Assembly: GCF_001267405.1 (NCBI RefSeq)
Contig: NZ_CP012369.1
Location: 274,001-338,000, forward strand
Source: Moorella thermoacetica
Lineage (GTDB): Bacteria > Bacillota > DSM-521 > Neomoorellales > Neomoorellaceae
Length of the DNA: 64,000 nucleotides
Direction of reading: 5' to 3'
Positions 36,459-44,483 of the stretch are shown in pieces (position 1 is the first letter of the stretch; the number at the start of each line of letters is the position of its first letter). Under the pieces are notes generated by a model that had not been told where the DNA came from, did no database searches, and was given only the letters and a program-made list of their open reading frames with translations. The position numbers and the translations under genes were made by a program.

Positions 36459-36800
36459 GTGGAACGTCGGAAATTTACCCTAGAGTTCAAGCGCCAGGTC
36501 GTCGAACAGGCCATCGCTGCCGGAAATAATTCCGTCGTTGCTCGGAAGTATGATATCCGGCCGAATATTGTCAGCCGATGGGTTCGTCAGTACAAAGCCG
36601 GCCAACCCATGCAAGGCAGTAGCCCAAAGGGAAACGCCACCCACGTTACTCAGCAGGAACACGCCCGACTCGTTGCAGAGAACCGTGAGTTAGACAAACA
36701 GAATACCCATCTAAAGCAACTTCTGGGCGAAAAAGACCTTGAAATTGCTATATTGCGTGACCTATTAAAAAAAGCCAACCCTCACTTGCAGATAAAGTAG
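36459..36800 (+). CDS. IS3-family transposase OrfA
   Basis: 113 residues: helix-turn-helix (RKFTLEFKRQVVEQAIAAGN, VARKYDIRPNIVSRWVRQ) and a leucine-zipper region (AENRELDKQNTHLKQLLGEK). The run of seven A at 36767-36773 provides an A-AAA-AAA slippery site for the -1 frameshift into orfB that IS3 elements use. Confidence 0.88.
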   Translation: MERRKFTLEFKRQVVEQAIAAGNNSVVARKYDIRPNIVSRWVRQYKAGQPMQGSSPKGNATHVTQQEHARLVAENRELDKQNTHLKQLLGEKDLEIAILRDLLKKANPHLQIK

Positions 36801-37728
36801 CCATTGCGCACAAGTGGATCACAGCCGGGTACAACGCTACTCTCGTGCTGCGCATAGTGGGGGTTTCTCGATCCACCTATTATTATCAATTAACACATGA
36901 ACCCAAGCCGCATACCACGACGGGTAGACGTCCGTTTCCTGGTCATTCACTGACTGTGGGCGGCCGCAAGGTCAGTGATGAACAGATTAAGGAATGGATT
37001 ATGGAGTCTATTTCCGGTGATGGTTACGCCTACGGGTACCGTAAGCTCACTCATATGCTTCGACAAGATCATGAGCTGGTGGTGAACGAGAAAAAGGTAT
37101 ACCGCTTGTGTAAGGAACTGGATATTCTGCGGCCACAACGGAACCTCCGTCGGAAACACCCGCGGAATTTGGCCCAGAACCGCACTATCACAGCGCCAAA
37201 CCAGCTCTGGGAGGTCGATGTCAAGTACGGATACATTGCAGGAGAAGACCGGTTTTTCTTTGTGCTGTCGTACATTGACGTCTTGACAGGCAGATTGTGG
37301 GCTATCATATTGGTCTAACCTGTGAAGCCAGACATGCCGTTGAAACTTTTCGAGCAGCATTGTGGAAACGTCAGATTCTTCAAAGGAATTTACCATTACC
37401 CATCATCCGTTCGGATAATGGACCCCAGTTTGTAAGCCATCTGTTTGAATCGGAATGTGAGCGATGGAATGTCCTACACGAGAGAATACCGCCCAAGACA
37501 CCGAATATGAACGCATATATCGAATCGTACCATCGGCTTCTTGAGGATGAATGCTTGTCGATGGGCGAGTTTGGGACCTACGCGGAGGCATATCAGGCGG
37601 TCGTGGAATTCGTTAGCCGTTATAACAACCGCCGATTGCACTCTAGTTTACACTACCTGTCGCCGGCCAAGTTTTACCGTCGTCATATCGAGACAGGATT
37701 GCAGCCCAGATATCCCGTGAGGGTGTGA
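36773..37728 (+). pseudogene. IS3-family transposase OrfB, broken by a single-base frameshift
   Basis: After the -1 slip the frame reads SQPSLADKVAIAHKWITAG and continues through an HTH_21 region (DGYAYGYRKLTHML) and the first catalytic Asp (LWEVDVKYGYI). Near 37293 the frame is lost: ACAGGCAGATTGTGGGC lacks one base compared with the expected T-G-R-I-V-G. The rest of the core continues in another frame with IIRSDNGPQF (second Asp) and NMNAYIESYHRLLEDE (Glu). The element is therefore probably immobile unless helped in trans. Confidence 0.82.
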
Positions 37729-37835
37729 CGTAAATTGGTGCGTATCCGGAAGCCTTTGCCCCTTAAAAGCTTGAAGAAAAATTGCAAGAGAGCTTAATGT
37801 CGGGTGCATATGTCCAATCTGCGGGGGTTAATCCG

Positions 37836-37988
37836 ACCCTAATGCAACATTACTCTACCAAGGAATCCCTGGGTAGCGGGTTTACTTTAATGCTCTATTA
37901 TACCGACGAACTCTACCTGGCTACAGGAAATTCCGGGACGACCCTGGTCCTCAATTTTTGTCAAGTAGCGGGGCAAAAAGCTTGTTAA
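37836..37988 (+). pseudogene. Displaced C-terminal part of the RsbW-type ATPase gene
   Basis: Continues the reading frame of the 35289 gene after the IS3 element: TLMQHYSTKESLGSGFTLML, then DELYLATGNSGTTLVLNF. This includes the G2 box region (GSGFTL) of the HATPase fold. Translation from a Met at 37782 inside the IS would give a 68-residue fragment of no clear use. Confidence 0.82.
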
Positions 37989-38007
37989 ATAAAGGGGAAG
38001 GGGATAA

Positions 38008-38343
38008 GTGGTTATGCTGACAATAGAGGTAACTAGAGTTAATGATAGCCGCTGTTTAAACCTTAAAGGGGAATTGGATATGGAAACCCTGCCGATGCTG
38101 GAACGAATGGCGGAAGCCCGGGAGGGGGAAGGCCGGCTGATTATCAATCTGTCCGGAGTTTCATTTATCGATTCGACGGGCCTCAGGGGATTGTTAACTA
38201 TCCAACAAGAGTGGGCGGCAAAAGGAGGGAGGGTGCACTTTCTTAACCCCTGCCCGGAGGTAGCAGAGGTTTTCCGCCTGGTAGGCCTGGAAGAACTTTT
38301 ACAGGGAACTTCAGGAGAAATGGTGGAGGCAGGTGAAAATTAA
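38008..38343 (+). CDS. STAS-domain anti-sigma factor antagonist
   Basis: 111 residues. NDSRCLNLKGELDMETLPML and LIINLSGVSFIDSTGLRGLLT: the Ser or Thr of IDSTGLRG is the usual phosphorylation site. It would be the switch partner of the RsbW-type ATPase upstream. GTG 38008 or ATG 38014 may be the start. It overlaps the next gene by frame coupling (TAA-ATG). Confidence 0.88.
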   Translation: MVMLTIEVTRVNDSRCLNLKGELDMETLPMLERMAEAREGEGRLIINLSGVSFIDSTGLRGLLTIQQEWAAKGGRVHFLNPCPEVAEVFRLVGLEELLQGTSGEMVEAGEN

Positions 38344-39045
38344 ATGGCCCTGGATGCCGGTAGGATAGAGAAGCAAATAATACATGCCGGTATACAGGGA
38401 GCCGGTTGCAGTATTCCGGCAGAAGTGGAGGGAGGGGATTTTTTTGATTTTATCCCCCTGGGTAAGGAACGGCTTATTGCCGCAATAGGCGATGTAATGG
38501 GCAAAGGCAGCAGGGCTGCCAGGCATATGAAAGACTTGAGGGCTATAGTACATGCCTGTGCCGGGAACAATATGCCGCTCCTGACGATGATGGAACAAAT
38601 AAACGAAAGGGGCGGGAAACAACTCCAGCTTGCCAGGTCCTTTGCAACCCTGTGCCTGATTTCTTACGAGATGTATAATGCCCGCTTGACATCCCTCAGT
38701 GCGGGACATCCGGCGCCTCTGGCTTTTAGTGGTAATAAATTACGTATCCTGAAGGTAAAGGGGGTGGCCCTGGGGCTCCTGGAAGGTTACCAGGGAACGG
38801 AGCCAGATACCGTAAGTTTGGCTCCCGGGGATGTAGTCCTCCTGTATACAGATGGCCTGGTAGAAGCCCGTAATGGGCAGGGACAAACCTACGGTTTAAA
38901 GCGCCTGGAGAATATAACTTTGGCAAACTCCTGCCAAAATGCAATCCAGCTGCGGGATACTATTTTGAATGATTTATTTACCTTCACTGGCAGGAAGCAG
39001 CAAAGGGATGATGTCACCCTGGTAATACTGAAGAGGGGTAGGTGA
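38344..39045 (+). CDS. SpoIIE/RsbU-type PP2C serine phosphatase
   Basis: 233 residues with PP2C metal-binding motifs: EGGDFFDFIPLGKERLIAAIGDVMGKG, SAGHPAPLAF, VVLLYTDGLVEARN and QRDDVTLVILKR. It dephosphorylates phospho-STAS proteins and so completes a partner-switching module with the two neighbouring STAS genes. No sensor domain is attached, so input must come from the N-terminal domains of the disrupted kinase or from expression level. The ATG follows the previous stop directly. Confidence 0.9.
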   Translation: MALDAGRIEKQIIHAGIQGAGCSIPAEVEGGDFFDFIPLGKERLIAAIGDVMGKGSRAARHMKDLRAIVHACAGNNMPLLTMMEQINERGGKQLQLARSFATLCLISYEMYNARLTSLSAGHPAPLAFSGNKLRILKVKGVALGLLEGYQGTEPDTVSLAPGDVVLLYTDGLVEARNGQGQTYGLKRLENITLANSCQNAIQLRDTILNDLFTFTGRKQQRDDVTLVILKRGR

Positions 39046-39051
39046 AAGCCG

Positions 39052-39381
39052 GTGAGCGGTTTGGAAGTAAGCGTACACCGGGAAAAGGATAGGAGCGTCC
39101 TGAGGGTGGCGGGAGAGCTGGATTTTAGCAATATAAACCAGTTACAGCAAGAGATTGAACGCCAGGATACAAAAATAGTAGAAATAGATTGTAGCGCTTT
39201 GCAGTTTATGGATTCCTCGGGGGCTGGTTTGCTTCTTTCTATAGCCAGGGTTCTGAACCTACAAAACCGCATTCTTGAAATCACCCATATCCCTGAGCAT
39301 ATATACCATGATTTGGATATAATTGGGGTTTTTCGCGTTTTAGAAAGCTTTAAGGCATCCCGTCCGACCGGGGGGAATTAA
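39052..39381 (+). CDS. Second STAS-domain anti-sigma factor antagonist
   Basis: 109 residues. SVLRVAGELDFSNINQLQQE and IDCSALQFMDSSGAGLLLSI: the DSSGAG serine is the likely phospho-site. GTG 39052 follows TAGGTG. With the 38008 gene it gives the module two different switch proteins. Confidence 0.88.
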   Translation: MSGLEVSVHREKDRSVLRVAGELDFSNINQLQQEIERQDTKIVEIDCSALQFMDSSGAGLLLSIARVLNLQNRILEITHIPEHIYHDLDIIGVFRVLESFKASRPTGGN

Positions 39382-39382
39382 A

Positions 39383-41221
39383 GTGGGGGAAAGCAACACG
39401 CAAGCTACCAATTTAATTGGAACCCAAAATCCGGCCTCGAAAGATTCCGGAGCTAATAAATTGCCGGCTACGGTAGCTATTATTAACGGGCGCCCGGTAA
39501 TAAAACACCCGCCTGAGGGACCCTATCCGGTAATAGTGCCATGCCGGGGATTGAGGTTGGTGGTAAATGGTGAAGAGCGAAAGGAACCGATGCCTGTCAC
39601 CTCAAAAGATAAAATAGAAATACTTCCAGTTGACGAAAAGCAGGAAGGATACTGGCGCATAAAGATTAGCGGGGATAAGCTGGCAGCCTTACTGCAAATG
39701 CGACCAGGGATAATATTGCACCGGTGCCTAAAAGATTTGCCGCCAGCCAAGGTACTGCAACTTGAAGTCCTGGAGCAAGAGAGCCATTATCCTCCCTTTA
39801 CTCTAGAAGATCTAGTCCGGGAGCTTAAAAGTCAAGGTATCCAGTACGGTATCGATTGGCAGACGTGTGCCCGTCTGGTCGAAGAGCCGGCAGAGGGGAC
39901 ATGGACCATTGCCCGTGGCCAACCGGCCTTCCCAGGTAAGGATGCTACCGTTCAATTATTATTCACAACCCAGGACAGGGTGCCTGTAACCATCAAAGAA
40001 GAAGATCAGCAGGTTAACTTTCGCGAGCGCTTTCAATTCACTTCTGTGGAACCCGGCACGGTCCTGGCCAGGAAAAAACCTGTTACCGGTGGTCGGCCAG
40101 GGAGGGCCGTGACGGGAGAAATAATTCTGCCGCCTGAACCCCGTGAAATTGAGCTCGTTGCCGGGCAGGGTGCAATTTTAAGTGATAACGGTTTAGAAGT
40201 GGTTGCCACCCGGTCTGGCCGGCCTATGGCCAGGAAAACAAAAGACCGGGTAACCATTGAAGTAGTCCCTGCTCTGATCCATGACGGCAATGTTAATCTT
40301 TCCTCGGGCAACATTAACTTCAGTGGCGATGTAATTGTAACGGGTCAGGTTGAAGAAGGGATGGCTATCGAGGCGGGAGGGAATGTGTATGTAGGGGATA
40401 CCGTATCCCGGGGTATAATCCGGGCAGGGGGGTCCATTGAGGTGGCCGGCAATATCTTCGTTTCGGTACTGGCTGCCGGAGGTATTACCGCCTTTCAGCA
40501 GAGGCTGAGCCCGCTCCTGGCGAGAATTGCTGAAGAGCTAGAACAATTGATAACCGCCATTAAGCAGTTATTAAGGCACCCTTCCTTTAAAAAAGATGAC
40601 CTTAAGGGCGGGATCGGCCCCCTGGTACTCCTGCTTTTGGAAAAGAAATTTCAAGGTCTTTCTCCTGCTATAGAGCTATTACAGAAAGAAGTGCAGAATT
40701 TACAAACAATATCTTTAGGTGAACCGGAAGGACTTATAAATGATTTGGAACGTCTTACTCGTTCGCCTCTCGCGGTTAAAAATTTAGACTACCTGGAAAC
40801 GATGTTGCAAAAGGTTGCAGGCTGGCAGGAAGGGATTAGTGCCCCTCTCCAGGGGAGAGCTGATGTTACCGTTAATTATGTTGTTAATTCTACCATCATG
40901 GCTTCGGGTAATATTAGAGTACTGGGGGATGGCTGTTACCACTCCCGGTTACAGGCCGGGAAATCAGTAACCATAAACGGTGTTTTCCGTGGTGGTGAGA
41001 TTCAGGCCCAGGGTGATGTTTATATAAGAGAACTTGGTTCGCGTAGCGGTATAGAAACCAGGGTAATCACCAGGAGTGGAGCTAGAGTGAAAGCAGGGCA
41101 TGTTTTTGAGAATACCTCCGTTCAAATAGGACCACGGGTGTATTCTTTTGGCCGGGAGGAACAGGGGGTTACTTTATATCTTGATCGGGAAGGAGAGCTA
41201 ATCAGAAGTTACATGAATTGA
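39383..41221 (+). CDS. FapA/DUF342 family protein
   Basis: 612 residues. N-terminal region of unknown fold; from about residue 165 the DUF342 core, with PGKDATVQLLF, RPGRAVTGEIILPP and the right-handed parallel beta-helix repeats IHDGNVNLSSGNINFSGDVI, IEAGGNVYVGDTV and IRAGGSIEVAGNI, an inserted coiled coil (about 370-480), then more helix rungs (INGVFRGGEIQAQGDVYI). DUF342 proteins polymerise or act as flagellar/polar scaffolds. GTG 39383 follows the STAS stop by one base, so it is the final gene of the c-di-GMP-controlled operon. Confidence 0.87.
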   Translation: MGESNTQATNLIGTQNPASKDSGANKLPATVAIINGRPVIKHPPEGPYPVIVPCRGLRLVVNGEERKEPMPVTSKDKIEILPVDEKQEGYWRIKISGDKLAALLQMRPGIILHRCLKDLPPAKVLQLEVLEQESHYPPFTLEDLVRELKSQGIQYGIDWQTCARLVEEPAEGTWTIARGQPAFPGKDATVQLLFTTQDRVPVTIKEEDQQVNFRERFQFTSVEPGTVLARKKPVTGGRPGRAVTGEIILPPEPREIELVAGQGAILSDNGLEVVATRSGRPMARKTKDRVTIEVVPALIHDGNVNLSSGNINFSGDVIVTGQVEEGMAIEAGGNVYVGDTVSRGIIRAGGSIEVAGNIFVSVLAAGGITAFQQRLSPLLARIAEELEQLITAIKQLLRHPSFKKDDLKGGIGPLVLLLLEKKFQGLSPAIELLQKEVQNLQTISLGEPEGLINDLERLTRSPLAVKNLDYLETMLQKVAGWQEGISAPLQGRADVTVNYVVNSTIMASGNIRVLGDGCYHSRLQAGKSVTINGVFRGGEIQAQGDVYIRELGSRSGIETRVITRSGARVKAGHVFENTSVQIGPRVYSFGREEQGVTLYLDREGELIRSYMN

Positions 41222-41254
41222 CTCCAGCTCCGGCACAACCGCCATTTCGCTGGC

Positions 41255-41283
41255 TTGCCAATATTGGGCCTTTAAGGTATAAT
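41255..41283 (+). promoter_or_regulatory. Promoter of the manganese riboswitch unit
   Basis: TTGCCA, a 17-base spacer and TATAAT, ending nine bases before the aptamer. Confidence 0.75.
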
Positions 41284-41291
41284 TATTTTAG

Positions 41292-41388
41292 TTGCAAAGG
41301 GGAGTAGCTACTTACCGGTAGAGTCAACATACTGGTCGCTGACCTGGCTCTACCAGCCTGTTAAATATGGCTTAGCGAGACCTTTGCA
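41292..41388 (+). ncRNA. yybP-ykoY (Mn2+) riboswitch aptamer
   Basis: The L1 sequence AAAGGGGAGTAGC and the L3 sequence GTCGCTGACCTGGCTCTACCAG are the conserved parts of the Mn2+ aptamer. P1 pairs TGCAAAGG (41293) with CCTTTGCA (41388). That 3' strand is also the left arm of the following terminator, so Mn2+ binding would favour P1 and let transcription continue: an ON switch. The next gene is a GDT1-type manganese exporter, in agreement. Confidence 0.95.
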
Positions 41389-41422
41389 CCCTGATAATAG
41401 GGGTGTAGAGGTCTCTTTTTTT
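41377..41422 (+). terminator. Riboswitch-controlled terminator of the Mn2+ exporter
   Basis: GAGACCTTTGCACCC pairs with GGGGTGTAGAGGTCTC, followed by seven T. Confidence 0.9.
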
Positions 41423-41468
41423 GGCCGCTGGCCAGCTCACATACATCAACCTATTCAGGAGGCAAGGT

Positions 41469-42119
41469 ATGAAAGCATTCCTGTTATCCCTCGGCTTGAT
41501 ATTTATTGCCGAATTAGGGGACAAGACCCAGCTAGTTGCCCTCACCCTGGCCACACGTTTTAACGCCCGTGTTGTCCTGGCCGGGATCTTCACCGCGACT
41601 CTACTGGTTCACGTTATCTCCGTTGCTTTGGGAGAGTTTGTGGGGGTACTTATCCCTACAGCCTGGACGCATTTTCTTGCCGGCCTGGCCTTTATCGGGT
41701 TTGGCCTCTGGACTCTACGTGGCGATAGCTTGGATGATGAAAGAGATAATGCCCACCGTATTGCTTCCCCCTTCTTGCTGGTAGTTGTTACCTTTTTTCT
41801 AGCTGAGTTCGGCGATAAAACCATGCTCAGTACCGTTACATTGGCCACAACTTATTCCATTATACCTGTCTGGCTTGGTTCGACCCTGGGTATGGTTCTT
41901 TCCGACGGATTGGCAATCTGGATCGGCCAGGCTATGGGGTCCCGTTTACCGGAGCGGGTAATTAGACTCGGGGCCGCCTTTATTTTCTTCGTTTTCGGCC
42001 TCTTTAGCACCTTCCAGGGAGGATTAAATCTTTCGCCCCCTGTATGGGGTCTGGGAGTCGCCATCCTGGCAATTCTAGTTTTCATCTTTTTCCGCAAGCC
42101 GGTACAAAAAGGCAACTAG
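41469..42119 (+). CDS. GDT1/UPF0016 family manganese exporter
   Basis: 216 residues, six membrane helices in two repeats, each with the signature E-x-G-D-K: IFIAELGDKTQLVALTLA and FFLAEFGDKTMLSTVTLA. Homologues export Mn2+ (MneA-like) or exchange Ca2+/Mn2+. ATG 41469 follows AGGAGG; the reading from 41421 lies in the terminator and is rejected. Expression is under the Mn2+ riboswitch. Confidence 0.93.
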   Translation: MKAFLLSLGLIFIAELGDKTQLVALTLATRFNARVVLAGIFTATLLVHVISVALGEFVGVLIPTAWTHFLAGLAFIGFGLWTLRGDSLDDERDNAHRIASPFLLVVVTFFLAEFGDKTMLSTVTLATTYSIIPVWLGSTLGMVLSDGLAIWIGQAMGSRLPERVIRLGAAFIFFVFGLFSTFQGGLNLSPPVWGLGVAILAILVFIFFRKPVQKGN

Positions 42120-42372
42120 GAGAATTGAAAGCCACACTGACGATATATTTGTCTTTTTAGCCTCACTGCTTTACTTTTTATTACCAAATTATAAACGTAA
42201 ATGGTGTGATATTTGATGTCAATAATGAATTGGCTCCTATTTTTAGAGCACGAAATAGCCATTAAGGCAGGTATATCTTGTTGGCTGGCGAATTAAGTTA
42301 AAGGAGTCAACGATAGCGGTTGGGAAATCTAAACTTTAACCCATTATAAACGGTGAGCTGTTGCAGGATTAG

Positions 42373-42406
42373 AAGGCCCCGGCGATTGCCAGGGCTTAAA
42401 TTTTTA
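42373..42406 (+). terminator. Terminator-like hairpin
   Basis: AAGGCCCCGGC pairs with GCCAGGGCTT (one mismatch) and is followed by AAATTTTTAA. It lies 255 bp past the exporter gene. The rest of 42120-42596 shows no gene. Confidence 0.6.
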
Positions 42407-42596
42407 ATCTACGGTTATTGCCTCTTTCCTGTTTTTTGCCAGCGGACCAGAAAAGCAGGCAATGGAAATTTGCCTGTAATTTTTTTATTACAGTAAGAGG
42501 AATCCGGCATTAGCTGTCGAACCACCATTAAAACTACTTGGATGTTTTGAAGAACCACTATGTTTAATGGCCTGAATTGTGAAAGAGGTAATTAGT

Positions 42597-42837
42597 GTGA
42601 AAGTGGTATTTCTGGTTGCCATGTTGCTAGCAACATGGTTTTTAATAATAACCGGCGTTTTGTATGGGCAGATATCCTTTTACAAGCACCATAAACAGGG
42701 GTTACTCCCCCGGGGAGAAGGGGAGAGGGGCGTTCACCCAGGAAGTGAAGAAGTCCACCGTCCTGGGGGTTGTCGGCCGGATATTAAGGGCAATACTTCT
42801 GATGAACGATGGAACCGGGGTTGAGGTTGTCTGTTAA
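42597..42837 (+). pseudogene. Small single-span membrane protein, probably frameshifted
   Basis: GTG 42597 follows AGAGGT. The first 38 codons encode a membrane segment (VVFLVAMLLATWFLIITGVL) and QISFYKHHKQGLLP. Around the run CTCCCCCGGGGAG (about 42704-42716) the sensible frame seems to change: the original frame becomes Gly/Arg/His-rich, while the +1 frame reads GRGAFTQEVKKSTVLGVVG and then ILRAILLMNDGTGVEVVC to TAA at 42837. A one-base loss in the homopolymer is the likely cause. I do not recognise the family. Confidence 0.5.
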
Positions 42838-42960
42838 GGGGTATGGTCCCTACCTGCTGGTGGTACCGATAGAAGCAAAAAACGTAATAAGTAAGGGTAG
42901 TTTAGGGGCAATTTCCAGCTTATTTTTGCAGGTTGCCTATAAAATCCAATAAATTATTCA

Positions 42961-42989
42961 TTGACACCATTTGTGAATATATGTTAAAC
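42961..42989 (+). promoter_or_regulatory. Promoter of the malate-CoA ligase operon
   Basis: TTGACA, a 17-base spacer and TTAAAC. The transcript would have a leader of about 225 bases. Confidence 0.65.
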
Positions 42990-43016
42990 TAGGCACAGAA
43001 AGGGGGAGAAGTAAAT

Positions 43017-43198
43017 ATAGCTCTTCCTCCTTATATTTGTAGCCCTGCCCTACCCTGGTGGGGTATCTTGTAAATTGTTTCCAGGTAGTAGGGCGGGAAG
43101 GCAGGGAAACGCAGAGAGCTATTAGGAGAGGGGGGACAGTCTCCTGGTTTCAACGCTTGGTAGCTGTAGCAAAGAAGCTGTGGCAAAGTTTCTCTGCG
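43017..43198 (+). ncRNA. Structured leader RNA of the malate-CoA ligase operon (unknown class)
   Basis: Nested pairings are seen: P1 ATAGCTCT (43017-43024) with AGAGCTAT (43115-43122); P2 CCCTGCC (43043-43049) with GGCAGGG (43100-43106); P3 CCCTAC with GTAGGG (43088-43093); and CCTGG with CCAGG. A competing helix CGCAGAGA (43110-43117) with TCTCTGCG (43191-43198) shares bases with P1 and ends right before the purine-rich GGAAGGAAGG region upstream of the start codon. Two mutually exclusive folds next to the ribosome site resemble a riboswitch, but the conserved cores of the classes I know are not present. Confidence 0.5.
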
Positions 43199-43220
43199 GA
43201 AGGAAGGTTTAGATTAAGGT

Positions 43221-44474
43221 ATGGCTAAATTGTTGGAATATCAGGGGAAGGAATGGCTCAGGAAAGCCGGTATACCGGTGCCTGCAGGCCGGGCAGCTTC
43301 AACTCCGGAGGAAGCCAGGCAAATTGCCGCCGAATTGGGAAAACCTGTAGCTGTCAAGGCCCAGGTCCAGGCTGGCGGCAGGGGTAAATCTGGCGCTGTA
43401 AAGTTAGTCAATACTCCCGAGGAAGCCCGGGCCGCAGCCGCCTCTATCCTTGGTACCTAGATAAAAGGGTACCCGGTCCGGCAGGTGCTGGTCGAGGAAA
43501 AACTAGATATTGCCCACGAGTATTATGTGACCATAATTGTTAATTCCGCCCGGGATGCCAGGTGCCCGATGCTGATGTTCAGCACGGAAGGCGGTATGGA
43601 TATTGAAAGCGTTCCGGAGGAAAAGATCTTTAAGCTGCACATCTCTCCCCTTTTTGGCCTGGAGGTATACGATGCGGTAGATTTGCTCGTTAAAGCCGGC
43701 ATCCCCAATGACCAGCTAATGAATTTCGCCAACTTCCTGGTGAAATTCTGGGGTGCCTATAAAAAATACGACTGCTTTACCCTGGAAACAAATCCCCTGG
43801 TCATGACAGCCAGTGGCGACCTGGTAGCGGCTGACTGCAAGATGGATGTCGACAACAGCAGCGTCTACCGCCACCCGGAAATGGGCATCGAGATCGCCCG
43901 CGACCTGGGGCATGAACCCACGGAACTGGATGTCATCGGCTGGGGCATAGAAAAGACCGACCTCAGGGGCTCGGGCTTCGTCATGAGTATGGGCTTTGAT
44001 GAGAAGAGCCCAGGCTATATCGGCTACCATCCCATTGGCGGCGGCTCGGCTATGATGGGTATGGACGCCCTGAATAATGTCAACCTGAAACCTGCCAATT
44101 ATGCCGATACCAGCGGTAACCCCGTCGCTTCCAAGATTTATCGCGTTGCCAAAGTAATCCTCTCCCAACCGAACATCGATGGCTACCTCCTGGGGGGCTT
44201 TATGATGGCCAACCAGGAACAGTGGCACCACGCCCATGCGGTAGTCAAAGTCCTGCGTGAGATTCTCCCCAAGAAACCTGGCCTGCCCTGCGTATTACTC
44301 CTATGCGGTAATAAAGAAGAAGAGTCCCTGGCAATTCTTCGCGAAGGCTTAAAAGACGTGGAAGGTGCCACCAGAGTAGAGATCTATGGTCGGGAGCACG
44401 TGACCGACACGGACTTCATCGGCCAGAGGCTGCTGGCTCTGGTCAAGGAATATCAAGAAGAGAAGCGAAAGTAG
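43221..44474 (+). pseudogene. mtkA: Malate-CoA ligase (succinyl-CoA synthetase-like) beta subunit, interrupted by an in-frame amber codon
   Basis: ATP-grasp subunit of a CoA ligase. ATG 43221 starts AKLLEYQGKEWLRKAGIPVP with VKAQVQAGGRGKSGAVKL (ATP-grasp); the frame meets TAG at 43458 and continues unbroken in the same frame with IKGYPVRQVLVEEKLDIAHE to 44474. The alignment-expected residue at the stop is a variable surface position (ILG-x-IKG). A product from GTG 43485 would lack the first ATP-grasp subdomain. Either this is a nonsense mutation, a sequence error, or readthrough. The later part includes METNPLV-like LETNPLVMTASGDLVAADCK. Malate as substrate is inferred from the lyase and malic enzyme downstream. 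Confidence 0.8.
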
Positions 44475-44483
44475 GGGAAAGCA

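Larger units (their letters stand above)
36387..37835 (+). mobile_element. IS3-family insertion sequence (about 1449 bp), transposase frameshifted
   Basis: Imperfect inverted ends: TTAAGCCCCG...AGATTGGACA at the left, and the reverse complement TTAACCCCCGCAGATTGGACA at the right. Flanked by ACC at 36384-36386 and 37836-37838 (3-4 bp duplication). It carries orfA and a broken orfB. The insertion splits the HATPase domain of the riboswitch-controlled gene; removing it restores an unbroken frame (KATLMQHYSTKESLGSG). Confidence 0.85.

Noticed and set aside
43458-43460. Amber codon in mtkA as a pyrrolysine codon
   Set aside because: Methyltransferases of the MtmB type use pyrrolysine, not CoA ligases; nothing in the window suggests pyl genes and the position is a variable surface site.
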